In this document: positions 8,873 to 18,224 of the stretch, one piece after another | Position numbering within the stretch: position 1 is the first letter of the stretch | How the letters are laid out: each line of letters starts with the position of its first letter | The notes under the pieces: generated by a model | The model's database searches: none | Told to the model about the DNA's origin: nothing | Seen by the model: the letters and a program-made list of their open reading frames with translations, nothing else | Source of the DNA: Actinomycetota bacterium | Lineage (GTDB): Bacteria; Actinomycetota; Thermoleophilia; Gaiellales; Gaiellaceae | Length of the DNA stretch: 37,541 nt | NCBI GenBank assembly: GCA_005884005.1 | Contig: VAWI01000048.1 | Coordinates: 1-37,541 of the forward strand | Direction: 5' to 3' | Position numbers and translations under genes: made by a program

Positions 8873-10555
8873 TTAACCGACCGAGACGAGCCGATACTGC
8901 TCGCTTTGAACGGGGCTCGGCACAAGGCCGTGGACATTCTTCTGTGCCGCCATCGCGGAGCGGTTGTGCGCGACCGGGACGCCGGGTAGGAACTTCATGA
9001 TCAGCACGTTCGCCTGCTGGTAGAGCGTCGCGCGCTTGGCCTGGTCCGGCTCGCGCTCCGCCCGGTCGAGCAGCTTGTGGATCTTCGGGTTGTTGAAGCC
9101 CCAGATCTTCGAGGGGCGCTGGAAGAAGATCCCGAGCCAGTCATCCGGGTCGCCCCAGTCGCCCGTCCACCCGAGCTGCCAGATGTGGCCGGTCTCACCG
9201 CGGGTGTTCGCGCTGAGATAGTCGGGCCGGAACGGCAGCACGTGGGGCGTGATCTGGAAGCCCGAGTTCTCGAGGCTCGCCTTGAACGCCTCGAACGTGT
9301 CCGACGGCTGCGGCAGGTAGCCGCGAACGCGGGTGAAGTAGTAGTAGTCGAGCTTCACGGGCAGGCTCAGCCCCGCGCTGCGCAGGAGCGATTTTGCCTT
9401 CGACGGGTTGTACGAGTAGGTCTTGACTTTGTTGGAGTAGCCGAAGAGCCCCGGCGGCATGAACTCCTTCGCCACCACCCCGCGGCCGCCCCAGAACGCC
9501 TTCACGACCTGCGCGCGGTTGAGGCCGTACGCAACCGCTTGCCGAACCTTGAGCTTGTTCATCGGCGGCTTTGCCTGATTGATACCGATGTAGAAGACGT
9601 TGAAGGGCGCCCGGTTGAGCACCTTCAGCTTATTGTTCTTCTTGATCGTCGCGATGTCCTGCGGCCCAGGAAAGTCGTACGCCTGCACCTCGCCCGTCTG
9701 AAGCGCCTGCAGGCGCGCCGCGTTGTCGGGGATCGGCTGGAAGATCAGGCGGGAAAGCTTCGGCTTGGGGCCCCAGTACGTCGGGTTGCGAACGAGCACG
9801 ATCTTCTCACCGAGATTCCAGGTGTTGAGCCTGTAAGGGCCCGTTCCGATCGGGTGCTTGGTCGCGAACGACCCCGTCGGGTGGAAGACCCCGTCCGAGT
9901 CGACGGTCCCGGAGTTGGCCTTGTACTTCTTGAGCGCCGCCGGGCTCGCGATCCCGAAGGTGCGGAGGCCAAGCGCACCCAGGAACGACGCCGACGGGCG
10001 GGTCAGGGTGAGACGCATGCGGTACTTCCCAAGCGTCGTGCAGCGCTTGAAGAGCGTCGTCCGAATCAGCTCGGGCGAGCTCGCCTTGCCGATGCTCGAC
10101 TTGAAGCCCCCGAACACGTTCTGCCAGTAGTAGGTGGCGTCCGGGTTCTGGAACTCGGCGCGGAAGTTGTACCAGCGGTTGAAGTTGAAACAGACGGCCG
10201 CCGAGTTGAACGGAGTGTTGTCCTGGAACTTGACCCCGTGGCGGAGGTTGAACGTCCAGATTCGGCCTCCAGCTGTGCCTTTCCAGCTCGTCGCGAGGGA
10301 CGGCACGGGGAGGGTCGTTCCGGGCTTGAAGTCGACGAGGCCGTCGAAGATCTGGTTGATGACACGGATGGAGGTCGCATCCTCGACCAGCGCTCCGTCG
10401 AGAACCACCGGGTCTCCCTCGACACCGACGGTAAGCGTCCCGCTGGCAGCGGCGCTTCTCTCTTGGTTTACCCGGGCGCCGGCGCTCGACCCAAGCGCGC
10501 CGAATATGGCAACTGCGGCGAGCGCGATGACGACCCTGGTACTGGCAGTACGCAT
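8873..10555 (-). CDS. oppA: Secreted peptide-binding protein, SBP family 5 (OppA/DppA type)
   Basis: 560 residues, the family's normal size. It captures peptides outside the membrane and delivers them to OppBC. A Sec signal peptide fills residues 1-27 (TRVVIALAAVAIFGALGSSAGA). I see no lipobox cysteine, which is unusual for a monoderm binding protein and leaves its anchoring unexplained. Family-5 landmarks are GDPVVLDGALVEDATS near the N-terminus, GTGPYRLNTWNLGEKI, and NKLKVRQAVAYGLNRAQVV. The ATG at 10555 has a strong Shine-Dalgarno (GGAAGGAG, 8-nt spacing). It is the first gene of the minus-strand operon and is divergent from ggt across a 133-bp region with a large palindrome. Confidence 0.95.
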   Translation of the reverse strand: MRTASTRVVIALAAVAIFGALGSSAGARVNQERSAAASGTLTVGVEGDPVVLDGALVEDATSIRVINQIFDGLVDFKPGTTLPVPSLATSWKGTAGGRIWTFNLRHGVKFQDNTPFNSAAVCFNFNRWYNFRAEFQNPDATYYWQNVFGGFKSSIGKASSPELIRTTLFKRCTTLGKYRMRLTLTRPSASFLGALGLRTFGIASPAALKKYKANSGTVDSDGVFHPTGSFATKHPIGTGPYRLNTWNLGEKIVLVRNPTYWGPKPKLSRLIFQPIPDNAARLQALQTGEVQAYDFPGPQDIATIKKNNKLKVLNRAPFNVFYIGINQAKPPMNKLKVRQAVAYGLNRAQVVKAFWGGRGVVAKEFMPPGLFGYSNKVKTYSYNPSKAKSLLRSAGLSLPVKLDYYYFTRVRGYLPQPSDTFEAFKASLENSGFQITPHVLPFRPDYLSANTRGETGHIWQLGWTGDWGDPDDWLGIFFQRPSKIWGFNNPKIHKLLDRAEREPDQAKRATLYQQANVLIMKFLPGVPVAHNRSAMAAQKNVHGLVPSPVQSEQYRLVSVG

Positions 10556-10617
10556 AAGCGAAGCTCCTTCCTCGCAGGTCAGCGGGAAGTATGAGCCAGC
10601 ACGCCTTGGGGTGCAAC

Positions 10618-10645
10618 GCGCATCGAGCGCCCAAGCGCGATGCGC
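10618..10645. promoter_or_regulatory. Large palindrome in the divergent oppA-ggt promoter region
   Basis: GCGCATC (10618-10624), GCGC (10627-10630), spacer CCAA, GCGC (10635-10638) and GATGCGC (10639-10645) form a nearly perfect inverted repeat with a 2-nt bulge. It is the main structured element in the 133-bp gap between the oppA and ggt starts, so it is a good candidate operator controlling both directions. The binding protein is not known. Confidence 0.45.
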
Positions 10646-10688
10646 GCTGACGTTTAGGTCTCCAAGCCGGCGGCAACCTCTTCCTTAG

Positions 10689-12494
10689 ATGCATAGGCGG
10701 CTTGGCGGATTCGTCGCGCTCGCCGCGGTCCTCGCAGGGATCGCCGCCGGCAGTGCTGCAACGGTCTCGGCGAGGGAAGCCGCGCCAACGGGCGCCGTGG
10801 AAACGGGTTATGGCGGCGCCGCCGCGACCGTCGATCCGGCTGCGACTGAGGCGGCAATCGAGGTTCTCCGCAACGGCGGAAACGCGATCGATGCCGCCGT
10901 CGCCGCGAACGCAACGCTCGGGGTCACCGAACCGTACGTGGCCGGCATCGGTGGCGGCGGCTTCATGGTCGTCTACCTTGCGCACTCGCACAGAGTCGTG
11001 ACGATCGACGGGCGCGAGACCGCTCCAGAGACGTTCCCGCAGGACGCGTTCATCGACCCGGCGACGGGAAAGCCGATTCCGTTCAATCCGCAGCGGATCA
11101 CGAGCGGGATGGCGGTCGGCATCCCGGGCACGCTCGCAACCTGGGCGACGGCTGAGAATCGCTACGGCTCTATGTCGCTGAACCGCCTGCTGCAGCCGGC
11201 GATCGCGGTCGCACGGCAAGGCTTCGTCGTGGACAAGACCTACCACGACCAGACCGACCAGAATGCCTCGCGGCTGCGGATCTTCACGTCGAGCCGCGCG
11301 CTCTATCTGGATCAAGACCAAGCACCGGCGATCGGCACGACTGTTCGCAACCCCCAACTCGCTAGCACCTATGAGTTGATCGCGAAAAGTGGACCGGGCG
11401 CCCTCTATCGAGGCCCGATTGGCGCCGCCGTCGTCCAGGCGGTCCAGCATCCGCCGGTCGCGCCCGATGCGAATCCGGGCTTCACGATTCGGCCGGGCCT
11501 GATGACGACGCGCGACCTCTCGCGTTACAAGGCGCCCCGACTGGCACCCACGCACGTCACTTACCGGGGTCTCGACATCTACGGCATGGGCCCGCCCTCG
11601 AGCGGCGGCTCGACGGTCGGCGAGTCGTTGAACATCCTCGCCGGTTTCGACCTGTCGACCGCCGACCGCGCCCTGGCCTTGCACCGCTACCTCGAGGCGA
11701 CGCGGCTCGCCTACGCGGACCGCAACCGCTACATCGGCGACCCGAAGTTCGTCCAGGTCCCGCTGAAGGGATTGCTATCGACCGGTTTCGCTGCCGAGCG
11801 CCGCTGCCTGATCGGCCCGACGGCGGCGGCGAGCCCTGTTCGCGCGGGTGATCCGACGCCGCCGTACAGCGGCTGCCCGGCCGGCTCGGCCTCGGCTGCC
11901 GGACCCGAAGGCGACTCCACGAACCACCTGACGGTGGTTGATCGGAAAGGCAACGTCGTCAGCTACACCAGCACGATCGAGCAGATCGCCGGCAGCGCGA
12001 TCGCAGTACCCGGCTACGGCTTCCTGTTGAACAACGAGCTGACGGACTTCGATCCGGCTCCCCCTGCCGACGGAACGCCCGATCCGAACCTCCCGGCCGG
12101 CGGCAAGCAGCCGCGCTCGAGCATGTCGCCGACTATCGTCCTTCGCAATCACAAACCGTTGCTGGCGATCGGCAGTCCCGGCGGCGCGACGATCATCACG
12201 ACTGTCCTACAGATCCTGCTCAACCGGCTCGACTTCGCGATGTCGCTGCCCGACGCGATCGCGGCGCCGCGTGCCTCGCAACGAAACGCGGCGAAGACCG
12301 ACGCCGAGCCGGGCTTCACGACCCAGTACGGCACCGAGCTGCAGAGCCGTTTCGGCCAGAGCTTCAACCCCACGGCCGAGATCGGCGCGGCGACCGGCAT
12401 CGAGCTCCTCGGCAAAGGAAGGCTCGAGGCTGTCGCCGAGCCTGTGCGCCGTGGCGGCGGCAGCGCCGCCGTGGTCTGCACGCAGCGCTGCTAG
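10689..12494 (+). CDS. ggt: Secreted gamma-glutamyltransferase / glutathione hydrolase
   Basis: 601 residues. It hydrolyses or transfers the gamma-glutamyl group of glutathione and gamma-glutamyl peptides outside the membrane. A signal peptide (RLGGFVALAAVLAGIAAGSAATVSA split over residues 4-28) precedes the heavy subunit, with RNGGNAIDAAVAANATLGVTEP and the GIGGGGF loop. The autoprocessing nucleophile is Thr411 in STNHLTVVDRKGNVVSYTS, matching the TTHYSVVD start of the E. coli small subunit. The active-site region RSSMSPTIV and GSPGGATIITTVLQ is intact. Its 3' end overlaps the convergent NlpC/P60 gene by 4 bp (shared CTAG). Divergence from a peptide importer suggests that it trims gamma-glutamyl peptides before uptake; this is inferred. 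Confidence 0.95.
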   Translation: MHRRLGGFVALAAVLAGIAAGSAATVSAREAAPTGAVETGYGGAAATVDPAATEAAIEVLRNGGNAIDAAVAANATLGVTEPYVAGIGGGGFMVVYLAHSHRVVTIDGRETAPETFPQDAFIDPATGKPIPFNPQRITSGMAVGIPGTLATWATAENRYGSMSLNRLLQPAIAVARQGFVVDKTYHDQTDQNASRLRIFTSSRALYLDQDQAPAIGTTVRNPQLASTYELIAKSGPGALYRGPIGAAVVQAVQHPPVAPDANPGFTIRPGLMTTRDLSRYKAPRLAPTHVTYRGLDIYGMGPPSSGGSTVGESLNILAGFDLSTADRALALHRYLEATRLAYADRNRYIGDPKFVQVPLKGLLSTGFAAERRCLIGPTAAASPVRAGDPTPPYSGCPAGSASAAGPEGDSTNHLTVVDRKGNVVSYTSTIEQIAGSAIAVPGYGFLLNNELTDFDPAPPADGTPDPNLPAGGKQPRSSMSPTIVLRNHKPLLAIGSPGGATIITTVLQILLNRLDFAMSLPDAIAAPRASQRNAAKTDAEPGFTTQYGTELQSRFGQSFNPTAEIGAATGIELLGKGRLEAVAEPVRRGGGSAAVVCTQRC

Positions 12495-13060
12495 AAGACT
12501 TCGAGCCGCACGAACCGCATCGGCCGTTCGTCCACGCTGTCGAGCGGCTCCTCGACGACGGCGTTTACGCCCGCGCGAGCGGTCGCGTGGAGGATGTGGC
12601 CCTCGCCGAGCCAGAAGGCGATGTGGTTTGCCTTGCCGGGTTCTCCGAAGCAGACGAGGTCCCCGGGCTGGGCCTCCGCTTCGTCGATCTCGATCGCCGC
12701 CGCCTCTTGCTGGTCGGCGTCGCGGGGCACGAGCCGGCCGACGCGGCGGTAAGCCATGTGCACGAGCCCTGAGCAATCGATCCCGCGCTCGGTCAGGCCG
12801 CCCCATTCGTAGGGAGCGCCAAGGTAGGAGCGCGCCTCGGCGACGGGATCGCCGTCCCGGGGCGTCGGCAACTGCGCGTCACCTGGCCCGAGCGCCTCCT
12901 CCCGGATCCAGCCGGGGTAGTCGTAGCCCGTGCGGATGCGGGCCCAGCCGTCGCGACGCTCGTCAACGGTGAGCGGCTCGCCGGCAAGAGCCTGTGTGAC
13001 CTGTTCCGAAGAGTCGTCGGGGGCGGCACGCACCGGCGCCACCCCCGAGCGACAGATCAA
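12491..13060 (-). CDS. SH3b-NlpC/P60 cysteine peptidase (YkfC-like gamma-D-Glu dipeptidyl-peptidase)
   Basis: 189 residues from a TTG at 13060; a GTG a few codons later is an alternative. There is no signal peptide, so it probably acts in the cytoplasm. Residues 5-58 look like a bacterial SH3 domain (VAPVRAAPDDSSEQVTQALA, DGWARIRT, YPGWIREEAL). Residues 72-189 are an NlpC/P60 domain with Cys96 (DCSGLVHMAYR), His146 (NHIAFWLG) and His158 (HILHAT) as the likely catalytic triad. The domain order matches Bacillus YkfC, which cleaves L-Ala-gamma-D-Glu from other murein-derived peptides. The nearby ggt and Opp importer support a murein-peptide salvage role. It starts 13 nt after the sigma factor gene, so it may be on the same transcript. 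Confidence 0.85.
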   Translation of the reverse strand: MICRSGVAPVRAAPDDSSEQVTQALAGEPLTVDERRDGWARIRTGYDYPGWIREEALGPGDAQLPTPRDGDPVAEARSYLGAPYEWGGLTERGIDCSGLVHMAYRRVGRLVPRDADQQEAAAIEIDEAEAQPGDLVCFGEPGKANHIAFWLGEGHILHATARAGVNAVVEEPLDSVDERPMRFVRLEVF

Positions 13061-13073
13061 TGTTTGGGTCGTC

Positions 13074-14201
<1,128 letters not shown>

Positions 14202-14283
14202 TGTAAGCGGAATCTCCTCGGCCGACTAGGGTCAACGGGCACCTTTAACGACCTCGTTACATCAAACCCGGTGTAGCTCTTCG

Positions 14284-16464
14284 TTATTCCGCCACCGCGG
14301 GTTCTTTGGTTTGGGCACGCGCCGGGAAGTCGAACTCGACCTTCCCTTCTTCGTTCAAGACGAGGCGCGCGCGGAAAGGTTTGCCGGCCTTCGACCGGAA
14401 GCCCGAGATGACGTCGTTAGTGCGGCCGTTCTCAATCAGCTGGCGGGCAATCTCGGGCGTGATCGTCCGGCCGGCAACGCGCTTCCAGATCACGTAGCCG
14501 CAGCCGGGGTCCTCGCGGCTCTTCCAGCTCGTGCAGCCGTATGCGCGCGAGTTCTCCTTGATGATCTCGCCGGTCTCGGCGCCGCACCGGGGGCACGGTC
14601 CGAGCTCGACGCGCTCGGGGCGGAGCTTCTCCTTGTCGAGGGCGGCGATCTGCTCGACGGTTTGCGTCGTCAGGTCGACGATGCCCTTGATGAACTCCTT
14701 GCGGTCGCCGCTGCCGTGCTCGATGTCGGAGAGGCGCTTCTCCCAGTCACCGGTCAGCTCGGGTGAGGTGAGCGGATGCTCCTCGAGCATCGAGATCACC
14801 TGCAAGCCTTTCGGCGTCGGTTGCAGCTCCTTGCCCGCCCGCTCGATGTACTCCCTGCGGATCAGGACCTCGATCGTCTCCGCTCGGGTCGCCGGCGTGC
14901 CGAGGCCGCTTTCCTTCATCGCCTCGCGCAACTCCTCGTCGTCGATCCGTTTCCCAGCGGTCTCCATCGCGGAGAGCAGTGTCGCCTCGGTGTAGCGCGG
15001 TGGCGGTTTCGTCTGCTTGTCTTCGAACTCGGCCTTGTCGCACCTGACGGTTTGGCCCTGCTCGAGCTTCGGCAACTCAGCGCTCTCGTCGGTGTCGTCG
15101 TCGCTCTTGCCCGCCTGCTTGTCGGCCTCGGATTCGAGCCCGTAGACACGGCGCCAGCCGGGCTCGAGCGTGATCTTGCCGCGCGTGCGAAAGCGCTCTT
15201 CCTCGACCAGCGTCACCACTTCCGTCCGCTGGTACCGCGCAGAGGGATGGAAAACGGCGAGGAACCGGCGGGCGACGAGATCAAAGACTCGCCGCTCGTC
15301 GGGCGAGAAACGACTGACGTCGTGCTCAACGTCGGTGGGGATGATCGCGTGATGGTCGCTGACGCGCGCATCGTTGACGACGCGCTGTAGCGGCAGCCGG
15401 TCGAGGCCGAGCACGTAGCGGGCCGCTGCCGCGAACTCGCCGATCGGCACGAGCGTCTCGGCAGTGGGCTTCAGGAACGGAACCATGTCGCCGGAGAGAT
15501 AGCGCGAGGACGTACGCGGGTAGGTGATCGCCTTCTTGTCCTCGTAGAGCGACTGCGCGGCCTGCAGCGTTCGCCTTGCAGAGAAGCCGAAGCGGCGGTT
15601 CGCGTCGCGCTGGAGCGAGGTCAGGTCGTAGAGGAGCGGCGGGCGCTCGGACTGCTCCTTCTGCTCCATCTTCTCGACGGTGCCGTCCTTGCCGGTCACC
15701 TTCTCGACAATCTGCTCGGCCCGCGAGAGATCGCCGAAGATCCGCGTCTCGTCGCCCTCGAACCACATGCCCTCGTAACGGGGATCGAACCGGGCGCGGA
15801 CGAGGCGGTAAGGCTCCGGGGTGAACGCTTGGATCTCGCGTTCGCGCTGGACCATCATTGCGAGCGTTGGCGTCTGCACCCTGCCAAGGGACACGACTCC
15901 GCCGACCCAGGCGCGACCACGGATGGTCGCGGCGCGGGTCGCGTTCATCCCGATCAGCCAGTCAGCCTCCGAGCGCGAGCGGGCTGCCGCTTCGAGCGGC
16001 TGCAGCTCCTCACCGGGGCGCAGCCTCTCGAAGCCCTCGCGGATTGCCTGCTTCGTCATCGAGCTGACCCAGAGGCGCTGCACCGGTTTGTCGATCCCGG
16101 CGGTCTCGTAGATGTAGGCGAAGATCAGCTCGCCCTCCCGGCCGGCGTCGCAGGCGTTGATGATCCGGTCGATGTCGTCGCGCTTCATCAGCTTGTGGAT
16201 GGCCTTCAGCTGCTTCTTGGCCTTCGCGTCGCGCGGCGCCAGCTTGAACTCCTCGGGCACGATCGGCAGGTCGGCCATGCGCCATTTCTTCAGCTTCTCG
16301 TCGTAGACCTCGGGGTCGACGAGCTGGACGAGATGGCCGACGGCGAACGTGACGACGTAATCGTCACCCTCGTAATGGGTCTCCTCGTTCGTAAAGGCAC
16401 CCGGCAGCGCGTCCGCGAGATCGCGGGCGACGGAGGGCTTTTCGGCGACGACTAAAGTCTTCAC
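14284..16464 (-). CDS. topB: DNA topoisomerase III (type IA)
   Basis: 726 residues from GTG 16464 (VKTLVVAEKPSVARDL); the 18-codon extension to 16518 lacks coding character. It relaxes and decatenates DNA through a covalent 5'-phosphotyrosine. The Toprim domain is at 1-150 (VAEKPSVARDLADAL, NACDAGREGELIF). The catalytic tyrosine is Tyr315 in ITYPRTSSRYL. The helix GLGTPATRAETIEVLI is the conserved type IA motif. The C-terminus carries a four-Cys zinc-ribbon-like unit (PCPRCG, YGCTSW, DPGCGY) and a terminal repeat (ISGFRSKAGKPFRARLVL). An internal acidic insert (SDDDTDESAELPK) is unusual. It is divergent from plsC across 56 bp. Confidence 0.93.
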   Translation of the reverse strand: MKTLVVAEKPSVARDLADALPGAFTNEETHYEGDDYVVTFAVGHLVQLVDPEVYDEKLKKWRMADLPIVPEEFKLAPRDAKAKKQLKAIHKLMKRDDIDRIINACDAGREGELIFAYIYETAGIDKPVQRLWVSSMTKQAIREGFERLRPGEELQPLEAAARSRSEADWLIGMNATRAATIRGRAWVGGVVSLGRVQTPTLAMMVQREREIQAFTPEPYRLVRARFDPRYEGMWFEGDETRIFGDLSRAEQIVEKVTGKDGTVEKMEQKEQSERPPLLYDLTSLQRDANRRFGFSARRTLQAAQSLYEDKKAITYPRTSSRYLSGDMVPFLKPTAETLVPIGEFAAAARYVLGLDRLPLQRVVNDARVSDHHAIIPTDVEHDVSRFSPDERRVFDLVARRFLAVFHPSARYQRTEVVTLVEEERFRTRGKITLEPGWRRVYGLESEADKQAGKSDDDTDESAELPKLEQGQTVRCDKAEFEDKQTKPPPRYTEATLLSAMETAGKRIDDEELREAMKESGLGTPATRAETIEVLIRREYIERAGKELQPTPKGLQVISMLEEHPLTSPELTGDWEKRLSDIEHGSGDRKEFIKGIVDLTTQTVEQIAALDKEKLRPERVELGPCPRCGAETGEIIKENSRAYGCTSWKSREDPGCGYVIWKRVAGRTITPEIARQLIENGRTNDVISGFRSKAGKPFRARLVLNEEGKVEFDFPARAQTKEPAVAE

Positions 16465-16520
16465 GCGAGACACAGTAGCGAAGGGCTCGCACGACACAGG
16501 AACATGCAAACGAGCCAAAA

Positions 16521-17147
16521 ATGGAACGATCCTTTCGCGCCGTGTTGCCCGTTTACCTGCTTGCCGCCGCGATCAGCTGGCCGGTCGTCAAGGTCGGCTT
16601 CCGTCTGCGGGCACGCGGAATCGAGGAGCTCCCGGAGGGCGGCTTCGTGCTCGCGGCCAACCACACGTCGAACTTCGACCCCTGGCCGCTCGCGCTCCCG
16701 CTCTTCCCCCGGCGGCACTTGCGCTTCATGGCGAAGAGCGAGCTGTTCAACCCGATTCTGAAGCCGATCCTCCTCGGGGGTGGGGCTTTCCCCGTCCGCC
16801 GGGGCGAGGCCGACCTCGAGGCGGTTCGCCGCGCGGTGGACCTCGTCCGCAGCGGTGAGATCGTGGTCATGTTCCCCGAAGGCACGCGGCGACGGAAGGG
16901 GTTGCGCAAGAAGCATGAGGCCCGAGCGCATACCGGCGCAGCGCGGATCGCGCTGGCCGCGGACGCGCCGCTCGTGCCGGCTGCGATCAAGGGAACCGAC
17001 CAGCTCAGTCGCCTGGGACCGCTCCGGGTCGCCTATGGTCGGCCGATTCCACTCGATGATCTTCGCGGTCAGGAGAATGGCCCGGCCGCGCGCGCGGCAA
17101 CCGAGAGGCTGATGGCTGCAATCCGCGAGCTCGAGGGGTCGTTGTGA
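16521..17147 (+). CDS. plsC: 1-acyl-sn-glycerol-3-phosphate acyltransferase (PlsC family)
   Basis: 208 residues. It transfers an acyl chain to lysophosphatidic acid to make phosphatidic acid at the membrane. A hydrophobic N-terminal segment (AVLPVYLLAAAISWPVVKVGF) is followed by the acyltransferase signature NHTSNFD (H48 and D53, the HX4D catalytic pair). GGAFPVRRGEADLEAVRRA, the phosphate-binding FPEGTRRR near residue 118, and VPAAIKGTDQL follow. The gene ends in a GTGA overlap with the nuclease gene. Confidence 0.92.
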   Translation: MERSFRAVLPVYLLAAAISWPVVKVGFRLRARGIEELPEGGFVLAANHTSNFDPWPLALPLFPRRHLRFMAKSELFNPILKPILLGGGAFPVRRGEADLEAVRRAVDLVRSGEIVVMFPEGTRRRKGLRKKHEARAHTGAARIALAADAPLVPAAIKGTDQLSRLGPLRVAYGRPIPLDDLRGQENGPAARAATERLMAAIRELEGSL

Positions 17148-17977
17148 AGCGCCCGCTGCTCGTGATCGACGGGGACTCGCTCGCGCACCGCGCCTACCAC
17201 GCATTGCCTAAGACGATCCGGCGCGCCCAGGGCCTGCCCTCGAACGCGATCGTGGGCTTCACGAACTTCCTCCTCCGGCTATGGGACACCGAGGAGCCGC
17301 GAGCTGTGCTCGCCGGCTGGGACACGCTCGAAGTTCCGACCTACCGGCACGAGGCACTGGACGCCTATCAGAGCGGGCGAGAGTTCGACGACGAGCTCCT
17401 CCAGCAGCTCGCGCTGCTCCCGCAGCTCGTGCAGGCGTTCGGGTTTGCCTCCGCGAAGGCGCCGGGCTACGAGGCCGACGATTTCCTCGGGGCGGCGGTC
17501 GCGTTCGAGGAGAAGCGGGGCGGAACGACGGTCGTCGCCACATCTGACCGCGACAGCTTTCAACTCGCCAGCGAGCGGACGACGATCATCCAGCCGGTCC
17601 GTGGAGTCAGCGAGCTGGCACGAATCGGCCCCGCGGAAGTGCGCGAGCGTTACGACGTCGAGCCCTCTCAGGTCGTCGATTTCATTGCCCTCCGTGGCGA
17701 CCCCTCCGACCGCCTGCCCGGCGCGCCCGGCGTCGGGCCGAAGAAGGCGGCCGACCTGTTGCGCCAGTACGGCTCGCTCGAGGAAGCAATCAGCGCCGGC
17801 CGGTTCGCGGCGATCGCGGAGGAGCTGCGTCTCTACCGTCGAATTGCGTCGCTAGACGCCTCCGCCCCCCTCCCTCCCCTAGAAGACCAGGCACCTACTT
17901 GGGCGGAGGCGTCCTCCCTCTTGAGTAGCTGGGGCATGAACGCGGTCGCCGAGCGCGTCGCGGGCCGCTCCGCTTAG
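17144..17977 (+). CDS. 5'-3' exonuclease, FEN/PolI-N type
   Basis: 277 residues, equal to the stand-alone 5'-nuclease domain of DNA polymerase I. It probably removes 5' flaps or RNA primers. Visible metal and helical-arch elements are VIDGDSLAHRAYHA at the N-terminus, YEADDFLGAA, VVATSDRDSFQL and the helix-3-turn-helix FIALRGDPSDRLPGAPGVGP with KKAADLL. It starts with GTG overlapping the plsC stop (GTGA), so translation is coupled. No polymerase domain follows. Confidence 0.9.
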   Translation: MKRPLLVIDGDSLAHRAYHALPKTIRRAQGLPSNAIVGFTNFLLRLWDTEEPRAVLAGWDTLEVPTYRHEALDAYQSGREFDDELLQQLALLPQLVQAFGFASAKAPGYEADDFLGAAVAFEEKRGGTTVVATSDRDSFQLASERTTIIQPVRGVSELARIGPAEVRERYDVEPSQVVDFIALRGDPSDRLPGAPGVGPKKAADLLRQYGSLEEAISAGRFAAIAEELRLYRRIASLDASAPLPPLEDQAPTWAEASSLLSSWGMNAVAERVAGRSA

Positions 17978-17987
17978 CATCGGGCTC

Positions 17988-18224
17988 GTGGATCAATGGC
18001 TGGCCCAGGCGCGGGATGAGCTCGCACGGGTAAGCGGCATACCGGCCGAGCGCCTCGAGCTCGACGACGAGGACGTGCGGGCGCTGCTCGACCTGGCGCG
18101 CGTTGCGGCACACGACAGCGGCGAACGGACGAACGCGCCGCTTCTCTGCTACCTCGTCGGGCGTGCCCAGGAAGGCGCCTCGCTCGACGAGCTCGCCGAC
18201 GCGGTCCGCCGATCGACGTCCTGA
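17988..18224 (+). CDS. Small conserved protein, DUF6457-like
   Basis: 78 residues from GTG 17988. The sequence ([51 protein letters not shown]) is helical and acidic. It resembles the small actinobacterial domain DUF6457, which is often found beside or fused to molybdenum-cofactor nucleotidyltransferases. I base that on the remembered pattern, not a search. It sits 10 nt after the nuclease gene, and its TGA stop overlaps the CTG proposed as the start of the next gene. No function can be given. Confidence 0.75.
   Translation: MDQWLAQARDELARVSGIPAERLELDDEDVRALLDLARVAAHDSGERTNAPLLCYLVGRAQEGASLDELADAVRRSTS

Noticed and set aside
9077-10594. 505-codon plus-strand open frame
   Set aside because: Antisense shadow of oppA typical of GC-rich DNA; Arg/Glu/Leu-biased with no motif.
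9807-11684. 625-codon minus-strand open frame
   Set aside because: It spans oppA and ggt in a shadow frame, is full of Arg/Asp/Gly low-complexity sequence and shows no domain; both real genes there have clear family motifs.
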